Shown here one piece after another: positions 16,561 through 26,817 of a stretch of DNA of 64,000 nt. Each line of letters starts with the position of its first letter. Positions within the stretch are counted from its first letter, which is position 1. A program made the position numbers and the translations under genes. A model generated the notes under the pieces. It was not told the DNA's origin. It saw nothing but the letters and a program-made list of their open reading frames with translations, and made no database searches. This DNA comes from Streptomyces griseoviridis. Its GTDB lineage: Bacteria > Actinomycetota > Actinomycetes > Streptomycetales > Streptomycetaceae. The stretch covers positions 6,227,501-6,291,500 of the forward strand of contig NZ_CP029078.1 in the NCBI RefSeq assembly GCF_005222485.1, read 5' to 3'.

Positions 16561-17760
16561 ATGGAAACCGTCATCCTTGCTGTAGTCATCGCCGTGGTCG
16601 TCCTCGGCGCGATCGGCGGGCTCGTCGTCGGCAGCCGTCGCAAGCGGCCGCTGCCCCCGCCCCCGCCCACCGCGCCCGACATCACCGCCCCTCCGGCCGA
16701 GCCGCACGTCGGCGACGAGGCCGAGGAGCCGAGCGACGAGTCCCGTCGGACGATAGAGGAGGTCGGCCTCCCGGACGGCTCGGCCCCCGTCGTCGTCGAG
16801 GAGCCGCCCACCGAAGCGCCCCCGATCGAGATCCCGGAGCCCGCGGCCGGCCGTCTCGTCCGGCTGCGCAGCCGCCTCTCCCGCTCCCAGAACGCCCTCG
16901 GTCAGGGGCTGCTCACGCTGCTGTCGCGCGAGCACCTCGACGAGGACACCTGGGAGGAGATCGAGGACACCCTGCTCACCGCCGACGTCGGTGTGCTGCC
17001 CACCCAGGAGCTGGTCGACAACCTGCGCGAACGCGTCAAGGTGCTCGGCACCCGCACCCCCGAGGAACTGCGCGCCCTGCTGCGCGAGGAACTGCTCAAG
17101 CTGGTCGGCACCGACGTCGACCGCGCCGTGCGCACCGAGCCCGAGGGCCGCACGCCCGGCATCGTGATGGTCGTCGGGGTCAACGGCACCGGCAAGACCA
17201 CCACCACGGGCAAGCTCGCCCGGGTCCTGGTGGCCGACGGCAGGACCGTCGTCCTCGGCGCCGCCGACACCTTCAGGGCCGCCGCCGCCGACCAGTTGCA
17301 GACCTGGGGCGAGCGGGTCGGTGCCCACACCGTGCGCGGGCCTGAGGCGGGCGACCCCGCCTCCGTCGCGTTCGACGCGGTGAAGGAGGGCAAGGAGATG
17401 GGGGTCGACGTCGTCCTCATCGACACCGCGGGACGGCTGCACACCAAGACCGGTCTGATGGACGAGCTGGGCAAGGTCAAGCGGGTCGTCGAGAAGCACG
17501 CGCCGGTCGACGAGGTGCTGCTCGTCCTCGACGCCACCACCGGGCAGAACGGCCTGGTCCAGGCGCGGGTCTTCGCCGAGGTCGTCGACATCACCGGGAT
17601 CGTCCTGACCAAGCTGGACGGCACGGCCAAGGGCGGCATCGTGGTCGCCGTGCAGCGCGAGCTGGGCGTGCCCGTCAAGCTGGTCGGACTCGGCGAGGGC
17701 GCCGACGACCTGGCGCCGTTCGAGCCCGAGGCGTTCGTGGATGCCCTTATCGGAGAGTGA
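16561..17760 (+). CDS. ftsY: Signal recognition particle receptor FtsY
   Basis: 399 residues from ATG 16561. FtsY docks SRP-ribosome complexes at the membrane. An N-terminal hydrophobic helix (VILAVVIAVVVLGAIGGLVVG, about residues 4-24) anchors it, then an acidic Pro/Glu linker to about 95, the N domain, and the G domain: G1 GVNGTGKTTTTGKLA near 207, DTFRAAAADQL near 238, G3 DTAGRLHTKTGLMDELGK near 288 and G4 TKLDGTAKGG near 344. Typical actinobacterial form. GATACT (16546-16551) nine bases before ATG may be a -10 box of a nearly leaderless transcript. A strong hairpin follows. Confidence 0.96.
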   Translation: METVILAVVIAVVVLGAIGGLVVGSRRKRPLPPPPPTAPDITAPPAEPHVGDEAEEPSDESRRTIEEVGLPDGSAPVVVEEPPTEAPPIEIPEPAAGRLVRLRSRLSRSQNALGQGLLTLLSREHLDEDTWEEIEDTLLTADVGVLPTQELVDNLRERVKVLGTRTPEELRALLREELLKLVGTDVDRAVRTEPEGRTPGIVMVVGVNGTGKTTTTGKLARVLVADGRTVVLGAADTFRAAAADQLQTWGERVGAHTVRGPEAGDPASVAFDAVKEGKEMGVDVVLIDTAGRLHTKTGLMDELGKVKRVVEKHAPVDEVLLVLDATTGQNGLVQARVFAEVVDITGIVLTKLDGTAKGGIVVAVQRELGVPVKLVGLGEGADDLAPFEPEAFVDALIGE

Positions 17761-17785
17761 CACCGCACCCCGTCCTCGCGCAGTG

Positions 17786-17819
17786 GCGCCCGCCCCCGAG
17801 CACCGTCGGGGACGGGCGC
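17786..17819. terminator. Terminator after ftsY
   Basis: GCGCCCG (17786-17792) with CGGGCGC (17813-17819), continued by CCCCGA (17794-17799) with TCGGGG (17806-17811), single unpaired base each side, GCACCG loop. Serves ftsY and the convergent Prim-Pol gene. Confidence 0.75.
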
Positions 17820-17868
17820 TTCGCCGTGTGGGGCGGTGGCTGCCGGGGCCGGGCGCGCGGCCCGCGGG

Positions 17869-18525
17869 TCAGGCGCGGGAGCGGTGGGCCAGGTAGGCGA
17901 GGGTGCCCAGGAGCAGCCGGGCGGCCGGCGGGCGGGTGGCGGTGTCCAGGGCGGGGGCGCGCAGCCAGCGGACCGGGCCGAGGCCGCCGCGGTCGGAGGG
18001 CGGGGCCGTGACGAACGTGCCGGGGCCGAGTCCGCGCAGGTCGAGCGAGGTCGGGTCGTCCCAGCCGGTCCTGTAGAGCAGCTCGGGCAGTTCGGCGGCG
18101 GCGCCGGGGGCGACGTAGAACTGGGCGCGGCCCTCCGGGGTGGCGGCGACCGGGCCGAGCGGGAGGCCCATGCGTTCCAGGCGGACGAGGGCGCGGTGGC
18201 CGGCGGGTTCCGCCACCTCGATGACGTCGAACGCGCGGCCCACCGCCAGCATCACCGACGCGCCGGGGAACCGGGCCCACGCCTCGGTCACCTCGTCGAG
18301 CGTCGAGCCGGCCGGCAGCCGGGGGGCGAACTCCAGCGGGTGGGCGCCGGGCGCGGGACAGTCCGTGCGGCCGCAGGAGCAGGCGCCGCCCGCGGCCCGC
18401 GCGCCCCGCACCACGTCCCAGCCCCAGAGTCCGGTGAACTCGGCGACGGCCACGCACTCCGAGGAGCGAGCGCGTCGACGAGAGCCGGAGCGGATCTCCC
18501 GGATGCCGCCGATCGTGAAACCCAT
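17869..18525 (-). CDS. Stand-alone bifunctional DNA primase/polymerase (Prim-Pol) N-domain protein
   Basis: 218 residues from ATG 18525, which follows GGAGGGGG; the open frame upstream to 18594 lacks a ribosome binding site. The Prim-Pol domain family is recognised by AVAEFTGLWGWDVVRGARA and the zinc-binding-like CSCGRTDCPAPGAHPLEFAPRLP (about residues 49-71), then ARFPGASVMLAVGRAFDVIEV (about 84-104). Members are usually fused to or near a helicase in plasmids and phages; here the domain is alone between ftsY and nsdA, where streptomycetes keep such a gene. The acidic catalytic cluster is not clear to me, so polymerase activity is doubtful; a regulatory role is as likely. Confidence 0.75.
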   Translation of the reverse strand: MGFTIGGIREIRSGSRRRARSSECVAVAEFTGLWGWDVVRGARAAGGACSCGRTDCPAPGAHPLEFAPRLPAGSTLDEVTEAWARFPGASVMLAVGRAFDVIEVAEPAGHRALVRLERMGLPLGPVAATPEGRAQFYVAPGAAAELPELLYRTGWDDPTSLDLRGLGPGTFVTAPPSDRGGLGPVRWLRAPALDTATRPPAARLLLGTLAYLAHRSRA

Positions 18526-18969
18526 GCCCCCTCCAACGGGTCCGCCGCGCCGCCGGTTACGGCGCGGATGCGTCATGTGACTCTCTGTCTCCACCTGCCC
18601 GGTCCCGTGCGCTTCAGACGGCGCTCAGAAGGGTTCGGAGTGGTGAACTCGGCGGCGTGCGCCCCCTGGTGCATCGTTGCGCCCGCTTCCGTTCGTCATG
18701 TGTCAAGTGAATCGTTAACAGGCGTCCGCCAGTTCATTCGATGGGGTGGCGAATGGTGGCGTTTCCAGGACCGTCGCGGCCGAAGGGGTGATCGTAGGAT
18801 TACTTTGAGTACACGAGTCCTGGGGCGCGCGTACTCGTGGGTATGCCGGAGGCAAGGCGGTTTTCCGTTCGACGGGTGACAACGTGCGGACGCGGAGCCC
18901 TATTTACCGGCATTCTGATAGGGCTTGGCGCAAGCGGCGACAAGTGGTCTCAGGAATGGGGGCGTTCCA
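18526..18969. other. 444-nt divergent region between the Prim-Pol gene and nsdA
   Basis: No gene supported. It is less GC-rich than its surroundings around 18700-18860. A seven-base inverted repeat CACGAGT (18812-18818) / ACTCGTG (18833-18839) with a 14-nt spacer lies about 130 nt upstream of the nsdA start and could be an operator or leader hairpin. CGTTAACAGG near 18712 and TTTACCGGCATTCTGATAGGG near 18903 are possible promoter parts, none convincing. Confidence 0.4.
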
Positions 18970-20499
18970 GTGAGCGGCAACGGCGGAAGCGGGACGAACG
19001 TGACGGACACGTCCACCGCGACCAGCGCGACGGGTGCGTCCGGCGCGTCCGGCGCGGAGAAGCGCCCCAACGAACTGCTCACCTCCTGGTTCGTGCGCAG
19101 CGGCTGGTCGAAGGGCGAGCTGGCCCGCCAGGTCAACCGCAGGGCACGCCAGTTGGGCGCCAACCACATCTCCACGGACACCTCGCGGGTGCGCCGCTGG
19201 CTGGACGGCGAGAACCCCCGCGAGCCGATCCCCAGGATCCTGTCCGAGCTGTTCTCCGAGCGGTTCGGCTGTGTCGTCGCGGTCGAGGACCTCGGCCTGC
19301 GCACCGCCCGCCAGTCACCCTCCGCGTCCGGCGTCGACCTGCCGTGGACGGCCCCGCAGACGGTGGCGCTGCTCAGCGAGTTCTCGCGCAGCGATCTGAT
19401 GCTCGCCCGGCGCGGCTTCCTCGGCAGCTCGCTCGCGCTCTCCGCGGGCCCGGCCCTGATCGAGCCCATGCAGCGCTGGCTGGTGCCCTCGCCGCAGCCG
19501 CCGCGCGCCGAGCCCGACCCGGCGCCCTCCGCCCGGCGCGTCGGACGGCTCTCGCAGCCCGAGCTGGATCTGCTGGAGTCGACCACGATGATGTTCCGCC
19601 AGTGGGACGCCCAGTGCGGCGGCGGCCTGCGCCGCAAGGCGGTCGTCGGGCAGCTGCACGAGGTCACCGACCTGCTCCAGGAGCCCCAGCCGCAGGAGAC
19701 CACCCGCCGGCTGTTCAAGGTCGCCGCCGAGCTGGCCGAGCTGGCCGGCTGGATGTCGTACGACGTCGGGTTGCAGCCGACAGCGCAGAAGTACTTCGTG
19801 CTGGCCCTGCACGCGGCCAAGGAGGCCGGCGACAAGCCGCTCGGCTCCTACGTCCTGTCCAGCATGAGCCGGCAGATGATCCATCTGGGGCGGCCCGACG
19901 ACGCCCTGGAGCTGATCCATCTCGCCCAGTACGGCAGCCGGGACTGCGCGAGCCCGCGCACCCAGGCGATGCTGCACGCGATGGAGGCCCGCGCCTACGC
20001 CAACATGGGGCAGCCCGGCCGCTGCAAGCGCGCGGTCCGGATGGCGGAGGACGTCTTCGCCGACGCCGACGAGTGGGACGAGCCCGACCCCGACTGGATC
20101 CGCTTCTTCTCCGAGGCCGAGCTGCACGGCGAGAACAGCCACTCCTTCCGCGACCTCGCCTATGTGGCGGGCCGCAGCCCCACCTACGCCTCGCTGGCCG
20201 AGCCCCTGATGCGGCGGGCCGTCGAGCTGTTCGCCACGGACGGCGAGCACCAGCGGTCGTACGCGCTCAACCTGATCGGCATGGCCACCGTGCATCTGCT
20301 CCAGCGGGAGCCCGAGCGCGGCGCGGCCCTGGCCGAGCAGGCGATGGCGGTCGGCAAGACGGTTCGCTCCGAGCGGGTCAACACCCGCATCCGCAAGACG
20401 GTCGACACGGCCGTGCGGGACTTCGGCGGGCTCGCCGCCGTCGTCGACCTCACCGACAGGCTCGCCGTCGAGCTGCCCGAGGCGGCGGAAGCCGTCTGA
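18970..20499 (+). CDS. nsdA: NsdA-type TPR regulator of development and antibiotic production
   Basis: 509 residues from GTG 18970; alternatives are TTG 18925 and GTG 18999. Starts with a Gly/Ser/Thr low-complexity stretch (to about 33), then an HTH-like region (ELLTSWFVRSGWSKGELARQVNRRARQLG...RVRRWLDGENPREPIPRIL, about 36-90), then alpha-helical TPR-like repeats (LAELAGWMSYDVGLQPTAQKYFVLALHAAKEAGD near 255 and HAMEARAYANMGQPGRCKRAVRMAEDVF near 335). Position after ftsY and before amtB matches S. coelicolor nsdA, whose loss raises antibiotic production and sporulation. Name rests on synteny plus the domain build. Monocistronic. Confidence 0.85.
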   Translation: MSGNGGSGTNVTDTSTATSATGASGASGAEKRPNELLTSWFVRSGWSKGELARQVNRRARQLGANHISTDTSRVRRWLDGENPREPIPRILSELFSERFGCVVAVEDLGLRTARQSPSASGVDLPWTAPQTVALLSEFSRSDLMLARRGFLGSSLALSAGPALIEPMQRWLVPSPQPPRAEPDPAPSARRVGRLSQPELDLLESTTMMFRQWDAQCGGGLRRKAVVGQLHEVTDLLQEPQPQETTRRLFKVAAELAELAGWMSYDVGLQPTAQKYFVLALHAAKEAGDKPLGSYVLSSMSRQMIHLGRPDDALELIHLAQYGSRDCASPRTQAMLHAMEARAYANMGQPGRCKRAVRMAEDVFADADEWDEPDPDWIRFFSEAELHGENSHSFRDLAYVAGRSPTYASLAEPLMRRAVELFATDGEHQRSYALNLIGMATVHLLQREPERGAALAEQAMAVGKTVRSERVNTRIRKTVDTAVRDFGGLAAVVDLTDRLAVELPEAAEAV

Positions 20500-20959
20500 C
20501 CGCCGCGCGGACCGCGCGAACCCCCAGCCCCGGCCGCGGCCGGCCCTCCCGAACCGCCCGACTCGGCTCCCCCCTGTGCCAGGTCATCGGAAGGCCGTCG
20601 CGGCCGGTTCCGCGGTTGCTGCGGCAAGCGATCGGGGCCTGGTCGGTTTTCGGCCACCTCGGCGGGGGCCGAGCAGGGACGTTTGGCCGACCGGTGCCCG
20701 AAAGCCACTTTCCGTCGGGGCGCGGCTTCGCACACAAGGCGGGTGTGAAGGTCCGGTGTCCTGGCGGCCCGCGGCCGTGATCGGGCGGCTGCGGCGGCCG
20801 TGACCGTCATCCGGCCGTAACGTCGCGGACAACTTCGTCACGCGCGGGAAACACATCTAAGCCTTACGTGAAATCGGTTTGAGCCAGTCTCCTCAGCACA
20901 GCCGGCCCGTTGTCACAGGCATCCGCACAGGGCCGTTCCGCCGAAGGAGTCACAAGGCC
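20500..20959. other. 460-nt region between nsdA and amtB
   Basis: No gene supported in the first 300 nt, only GC-rich sequence with short complementary runs. The last 160 nt hold the nitrogen-control region: the GlnR-like box at 20817-20852 and the amtB leader. The TTG at 20879 could extend AmtB by 27 residues but has no ribosome binding site. Confidence 0.5.
20817..20852. promoter_or_regulatory. GlnR-type binding box upstream of amtB
   Basis: GTCAC-n6-GAAAC (20837-20852) is a perfect match to the GlnR half-box gTnAc-n6-GaAAc, and GTAAC-n6-GACAA (20817-20832) is a weaker upstream half-box. Start-to-start spacing of the two is 20 bp, close to the 22 bp of the known two-site boxes. In S. coelicolor, amtB-glnK-glnD is a GlnR target. 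Confidence 0.75.
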
Positions 20960-22563
<1,604 letters not shown>

Positions 22564-22588
22564 GAAAAGAACGAACAGGAGTCGCCGG

Positions 22589-25036
22589 GTGACGAGCACG
22601 GACGTGCGGAACGAAGCAGAGGACTCGGGACCCAGCGGCTACGCGGCGGCCCGGCTGCGCCTCCTCCAGGAGGGGGCGCGGTCCGGGCCGCCGCGCCGTT
22701 TGGCCCTCTCCGAACTGACGGACGAATGGCTCTCCGGGCTGTTCACCGCGGGCACCGAGGGCCTGCGCGGGGTCTCCCTGGTCGCCGTCGGCGGCTACGG
22801 CCGCGGCGAGCTGTCCCCGCGCAGCGACCTCGACCTGCTTTTGCTGCACGACGGCGCCGACAACGCGGCCGTCGCCGCCCTCGCCGACCGCATCTGGTAC
22901 CCCGTCTGGGACCTCGGCCTGGCCCTCGACCACTCCGTGCGCACCCCGGGCGAGGCCCGCAGGACCGCGGGCGACGACCTCAAGGTCCAGCTCGGCCTGC
23001 TCGACGCCCGCCACCTCGCGGGCGACCTCGGCCTCACCGCGTCCCTGCGCACCGCCGTCCTCGCCGACTGGCGCAACCAGGCACCCCGACGCCTCCCCGA
23101 ACTCCAGGAGCTGTGCGCCGAACGCGCCGCACGCCAGGGCGAGCTCCAGTACCTCCTCGAACCCGACCTCAAGGAGGCCCGCGGCGGCCTGCGCGACGCC
23201 ACCGCGCTGCGCGCCGTCGCCGCCTCCTGGCTCGCCGACGCCCCCCGCGAGGGCCTCGACGACGCCCGCCGCCGCCTCCTCGACGTCCGCGACGCCCTGC
23301 ACCTCGCCACCGGCCGCGCCACCGACCGCCTCGCCCTCCAGGAACAGGACCAGGTCGCCGCCGAACTCGGCCTCCTGGACGCCGACACCCTGCTGCGCCA
23401 GGTCTACGAGGCCGCCCGGGTCATCTCCTACGCCAGCGACGTCACCTGGCGCGAGGTCGGCCGGGTGCTGCGCTCGCGCTCCGTGCGGCCCCGGCTGCGC
23501 GCCATGCTCGGCGGCGGCAAGCAGACCGCCGAACGCTCCCCGCTCGCCGAGGGCGTCGTCGAGCAGGACGGCGAGGTCGTCCTCGCCCGCGCCGCCCGAC
23601 CCGACCGCGACCCCGTGCTGCCGCTGCGCGCCGCCGCCGCGGCCGCCCAGGCCGGCCTGCCGCTCTCCCTGCACGCCGTGCGCCGCCTGGCCGGCTCGGT
23701 ACGCCCGCTGCCCACCCCCTGGCCCGCCGAGGCCCGCCAGGAACTGGTGACCCTGCTCGGCTCGGGACGCCCCACCGTCGAGGTGTGGGAGGCGCTGGAG
23801 GCGGAGGGCCTGATCACCCGGCTGCTGCCGGACTGGGAGCGGGTGCGCTGCCGGCCGCAGCGCAACGCCGTGCACGTCTGGACCGTCGACCGGCACCTCA
23901 TCGAGACCGCCGTGCGCGCCTCCGAGTACACCCGCCGGGTCAGCCGCCCCGACCTGCTGCTGGTCGCCGCGCTGCTGCACGACATCGGCAAGGGCTGGCC
24001 GGGCGACCACTCGGTGGCCGGCGAGATCATCGTCAAGGACGTCGCCGCCCGGATCGGCTTCGACCGCGCCGACGTCACCGTCCTGTCCACGCTGGTCCGC
24101 CACCATCTGCTGCTCGTCGAGACCGCCACCCGCCGCGACCTCGACGACCCGGCGACCGTCCGCGCCGTCGCCGACGCGGTCGGCAGCCAGAGCACCCTGT
24201 ACCTGCTGCACGCCCTCACGGAGGCCGACGCCCTCGCCACCGGACCCGCCGCCTGGTCCTCCTGGCGCGGCTCGCTCGTCGCCGACCTGGTCAAGCGGGT
24301 CGCCGCGGTGCTCGCCGGGGAGGAGCCCGACGAGCCCGAGGCCGCCGCCCCCACCGCCGAACAGGAGCGGCTCGCCATCGAGGCGGTCGCCACCGGCAGC
24401 CCCGTGCTGGCGCTGCGCGCGCAGACCGAACCACCGGCGGGCGAGCAGCCGCCCGGCGGCCCCGAGCCGCTCGGCGTCGAACTCCTCATCGCCGTACCCG
24501 ACCAGGCCGGTGTGCTGCCCGCGGTGGCCGGTGTGCTCGCCATGCACCGGCTGACCGTGCGCACCGCCGAACTGCGCTCCCTCGACCTGCCCGACGGCGT
24601 CGACGGCGCCGTCCTGCTGCTCGACTGGCGGGTCGCCGCCGAGTACGGCTCACTCCCGCAGGCCGCCAGGCTCCGCGCCGACCTGGTGCGCGCCCTCGAC
24701 GGCTCCCTCGACATCGCGGGCCGGCTCGCGGAGCGGGACGCCGCCTATCCGCGCCGTCGCGGCTGGGTGGCGCCGCCGCCCCGGGTCACCGTCCACCCGG
24801 CCGCCTCCCGGCTCGCCACCGTCATCGAGGTCCGCGCCCAGGACGCCCCCGGCCTGCTGTTCCGCATCGGGCGGGCGCTGGAGGACGCCGACGTCCGGGT
24901 CCGCAGCGCGCACGCCTCCACCCTGGGCGCGAACGCGGTCGACGCCTTCTACGTGACCGGCGCCGAGGGCAAGCCCCTGCCGGCCGCGGAGGCGGACGCG
25001 GTGGCGCGGAAACTGGAGGAGATGCTCAGGGGATGA
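22589..25036 (+). CDS. glnD: PII nucleotidyltransferase/hydrolase GlnD
   Basis: 815 residues from GTG 22589 with AGGAG eight bases upstream. Adds and removes a nucleotide on GlnK Tyr51; the actinobacterial enzyme uses AMP. Domains: nucleotidyltransferase with GGYGRGELSPRSDLDLLLL (about residues 68-86), a helical domain, an HD phosphohydrolase with LLHDIGKGWPGDHSVAG (His464-Asp465), and two C-terminal ACT domains (GVELLIAVPDQAGVLPAVAGVLAMH near 630 and TVIEVRAQDAPGLLFRIGRALEDA near 745) that sense glutamine. Third gene of amtB-glnK-glnD. Confidence 0.95.
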   Translation: MTSTDVRNEAEDSGPSGYAAARLRLLQEGARSGPPRRLALSELTDEWLSGLFTAGTEGLRGVSLVAVGGYGRGELSPRSDLDLLLLHDGADNAAVAALADRIWYPVWDLGLALDHSVRTPGEARRTAGDDLKVQLGLLDARHLAGDLGLTASLRTAVLADWRNQAPRRLPELQELCAERAARQGELQYLLEPDLKEARGGLRDATALRAVAASWLADAPREGLDDARRRLLDVRDALHLATGRATDRLALQEQDQVAAELGLLDADTLLRQVYEAARVISYASDVTWREVGRVLRSRSVRPRLRAMLGGGKQTAERSPLAEGVVEQDGEVVLARAARPDRDPVLPLRAAAAAAQAGLPLSLHAVRRLAGSVRPLPTPWPAEARQELVTLLGSGRPTVEVWEALEAEGLITRLLPDWERVRCRPQRNAVHVWTVDRHLIETAVRASEYTRRVSRPDLLLVAALLHDIGKGWPGDHSVAGEIIVKDVAARIGFDRADVTVLSTLVRHHLLLVETATRRDLDDPATVRAVADAVGSQSTLYLLHALTEADALATGPAAWSSWRGSLVADLVKRVAAVLAGEEPDEPEAAAPTAEQERLAIEAVATGSPVLALRAQTEPPAGEQPPGGPEPLGVELLIAVPDQAGVLPAVAGVLAMHRLTVRTAELRSLDLPDGVDGAVLLLDWRVAAEYGSLPQAARLRADLVRALDGSLDIAGRLAERDAAYPRRRGWVAPPPRVTVHPAASRLATVIEVRAQDAPGLLFRIGRALEDADVRVRSAHASTLGANAVDAFYVTGAEGKPLPAAEADAVARKLEEMLRG

Positions 25037-25120
25037 CGCGGCATCCCGGTGTCGGGCCGAGCCGGGATACCCTGGAGGGCGATCCATCAGCAGCCACCGA
25101 CCCCGAGGACCGACGCCGCC

Positions 25121-26674
25121 GTGTTCGATACTCTCTCCGACCGCCTCAGCGCGACTTTCAAAAACCTCCGCGGCAAAGGCAGGCTGAGCGAAGCGGACAT
25201 CGACGCCACGGCGCGTGAGATCCGCATCGCACTCCTCGAAGCCGATGTGGCCCTCCCCGTAGTCCGCACGTTCATCAAGAACGTCAAGGAGCGGGCGCTG
25301 GGCGCCGAGGTCTCCAGGGCGCTCAACCCCGCCCAGCAGGTCCTCAAGATCGTCAACGACGAGCTGGTCACCATCCTCGGCGGTGAGACCAGGCGACTGC
25401 GCTTCGCCAAGACCGCGCCGACGGTGATCATGCTGGCCGGCCTCCAGGGCGCGGGCAAGACCACCCTCGCGGGCAAGCTCGGCCACTGGCTGAAGGAGCA
25501 GGGCCACTCGCCGCTGCTCGTCGCCTGCGACCTCCAGCGCCCCAACGCCGTCAACCAGTTGAGCGTCGTCGCCGAGCGCGCGGGCGTCGCCGTCTACGCG
25601 CCCGAGCCGGGCAACGGCGTCGGCGACCCGGTCAAGGTCGCCAAGGACTCCATCGAGTTCGCGAAGTCCAAGGTCCACGACATCGTCATCGTGGACACCG
25701 CCGGACGCCTCGGCATCGACCAGGAGCTGATGCGGCAGGCCGCGGACATCCGCGACGCCGTCTCGCCCGACGAGATCCTCTTCGTCGTCGACGCCATGAT
25801 CGGCCAGGACGCGGTCAACACCGCCGAGTCCTTCCGCGACGGCGTCGGCTTCGACGGCGTGGTGCTCTCCAAGCTCGACGGCGACGCCCGCGGTGGCGCC
25901 GCCCTCTCGATCCGGCAGATCACCGGCAAGCCGATCATGTTCGCGTCGAACGGCGAGAAGCTCGACGACTTCGACGCCTTCCACCCTGACCGGATGGCCT
26001 CCCGCATCCTCGACATGGGTGACCTGCTCACCCTGATCGAGCAGGCGGAGAAGACGTTCAGTCAGGAAGAGGCCGAGAAGATGGCCTCCAAGCTGGCGTC
26101 CAAGAAGGGCCAGGACTTCACCCTGGACGACTTCCTGGCCCAGATGGAACAGGTCAGGAAGATGGGCAGCATCAGCAAGCTGCTCGGCATGCTCCCCGGC
26201 ATGGGCCAGATCAAGGACCAGATCAACAACCTGGACGAGCGGGACGTCGACCGCACCGCCGCGATCATCAAGTCGATGACCCCGGGCGAGCGCCAGGACC
26301 CCGCGATCATCAACGGCTCCCGCCGCGCCCGTATCGCCAAGGGCTCCGGTGTCGAGGTCAGCGCCGTCAAGGGCCTGGTCGAGCGGTTCTTCGAGGCCCG
26401 CAAGATGATGTCCCGGATGGCGCAGGGCGGCGGCATGCCCGGGATGCCGGGGATGCCCGGCATGGGTGGCGGCCCCGGCCGGGCCAAGAAGCAGCAGAAG
26501 AAGGCCAAGGGCAAGCAGCGCTCGGGCAACCCGATGAAGCGCCAGCAGCAGGAGGCGGAGGCCGCGGCCCGCCGCGCCGCCGGACCCCAGGGCGGCGACG
26601 CCCTCGGACTGCCCGGCCAGCAGGCGGGACAGGACTTCGAGCTGCCGGACGAGTTCAAGAAGTTCATGGGCTGA
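25121..26674 (+). CDS. ffh: Signal recognition particle protein Ffh
   Basis: 517 residues from GTG 25121; family similarity begins at FDTLSDRLSATFKNLRGKG, so the upstream open codons are not used. N domain, then the G domain with GLQGAGKTTLAGKLG near 107, DTAGRLGIDQELM near 195 and SKLDGDARGGAAL near 251, then the methionine-rich M domain (KLLGMLPGMGQIKDQ near 355 and SGVEVSAVKGLVERFFEARKMMSRM near 410) that binds 4.5S RNA and signal sequences. A Gly/Met-rich GMPGMPGMPGMGGG stretch and a Lys/Gln-rich tail follow, common in actinobacteria. Last gene of its run; a very strong hairpin follows. Confidence 0.96.
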   Translation: MFDTLSDRLSATFKNLRGKGRLSEADIDATAREIRIALLEADVALPVVRTFIKNVKERALGAEVSRALNPAQQVLKIVNDELVTILGGETRRLRFAKTAPTVIMLAGLQGAGKTTLAGKLGHWLKEQGHSPLLVACDLQRPNAVNQLSVVAERAGVAVYAPEPGNGVGDPVKVAKDSIEFAKSKVHDIVIVDTAGRLGIDQELMRQAADIRDAVSPDEILFVVDAMIGQDAVNTAESFRDGVGFDGVVLSKLDGDARGGAALSIRQITGKPIMFASNGEKLDDFDAFHPDRMASRILDMGDLLTLIEQAEKTFSQEEAEKMASKLASKKGQDFTLDDFLAQMEQVRKMGSISKLLGMLPGMGQIKDQINNLDERDVDRTAAIIKSMTPGERQDPAIINGSRRARIAKGSGVEVSAVKGLVERFFEARKMMSRMAQGGGMPGMPGMPGMGGGPGRAKKQQKKAKGKQRSGNPMKRQQQEAEAAARRAAGPQGGDALGLPGQQAGQDFELPDEFKKFMG

Positions 26675-26730
26675 CGGCTCCCGCAGCCGCCGGGCGCCGC
26701 GCGTAAACGCGACGCCCCGCCGAGGCCGCC

Positions 26731-26772
26731 GACGCCGGGGGCGCCCCTCACCCGAGGGGCGCCCCCGGCGTC
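26731..26772. terminator. Strong hairpin after ffh
   Basis: GACGCCGGGGGCGCCCCT (26731-26748) pairs perfectly over 18 bases with 26755-26772 around the loop CACCCG, 56 nt after the ffh stop. No T-run, as usual at this GC content. Confidence 0.8.
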
Positions 26773-26805
26773 GTCCATCCGCGTGCCCGCACGGCCTTCC
26801 TGTCG

Positions 26806-26817
26806 TAACGTCCCGGT
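26806..26817 (+). promoter_or_regulatory. Candidate leaderless promoter of the ftsH paralogue
   Basis: TAACGT (26806-26811) stands six bases before ATG 26818, with no ribosome binding site between; it fits a -10 box for a leaderless message. Confidence 0.4.

Noticed and set aside
18970..20499. A mobile element or BGC around nsdA
   Set aside because: No transposase, integrase, repeats or biosynthetic enzymes; the gene order is the normal core order.
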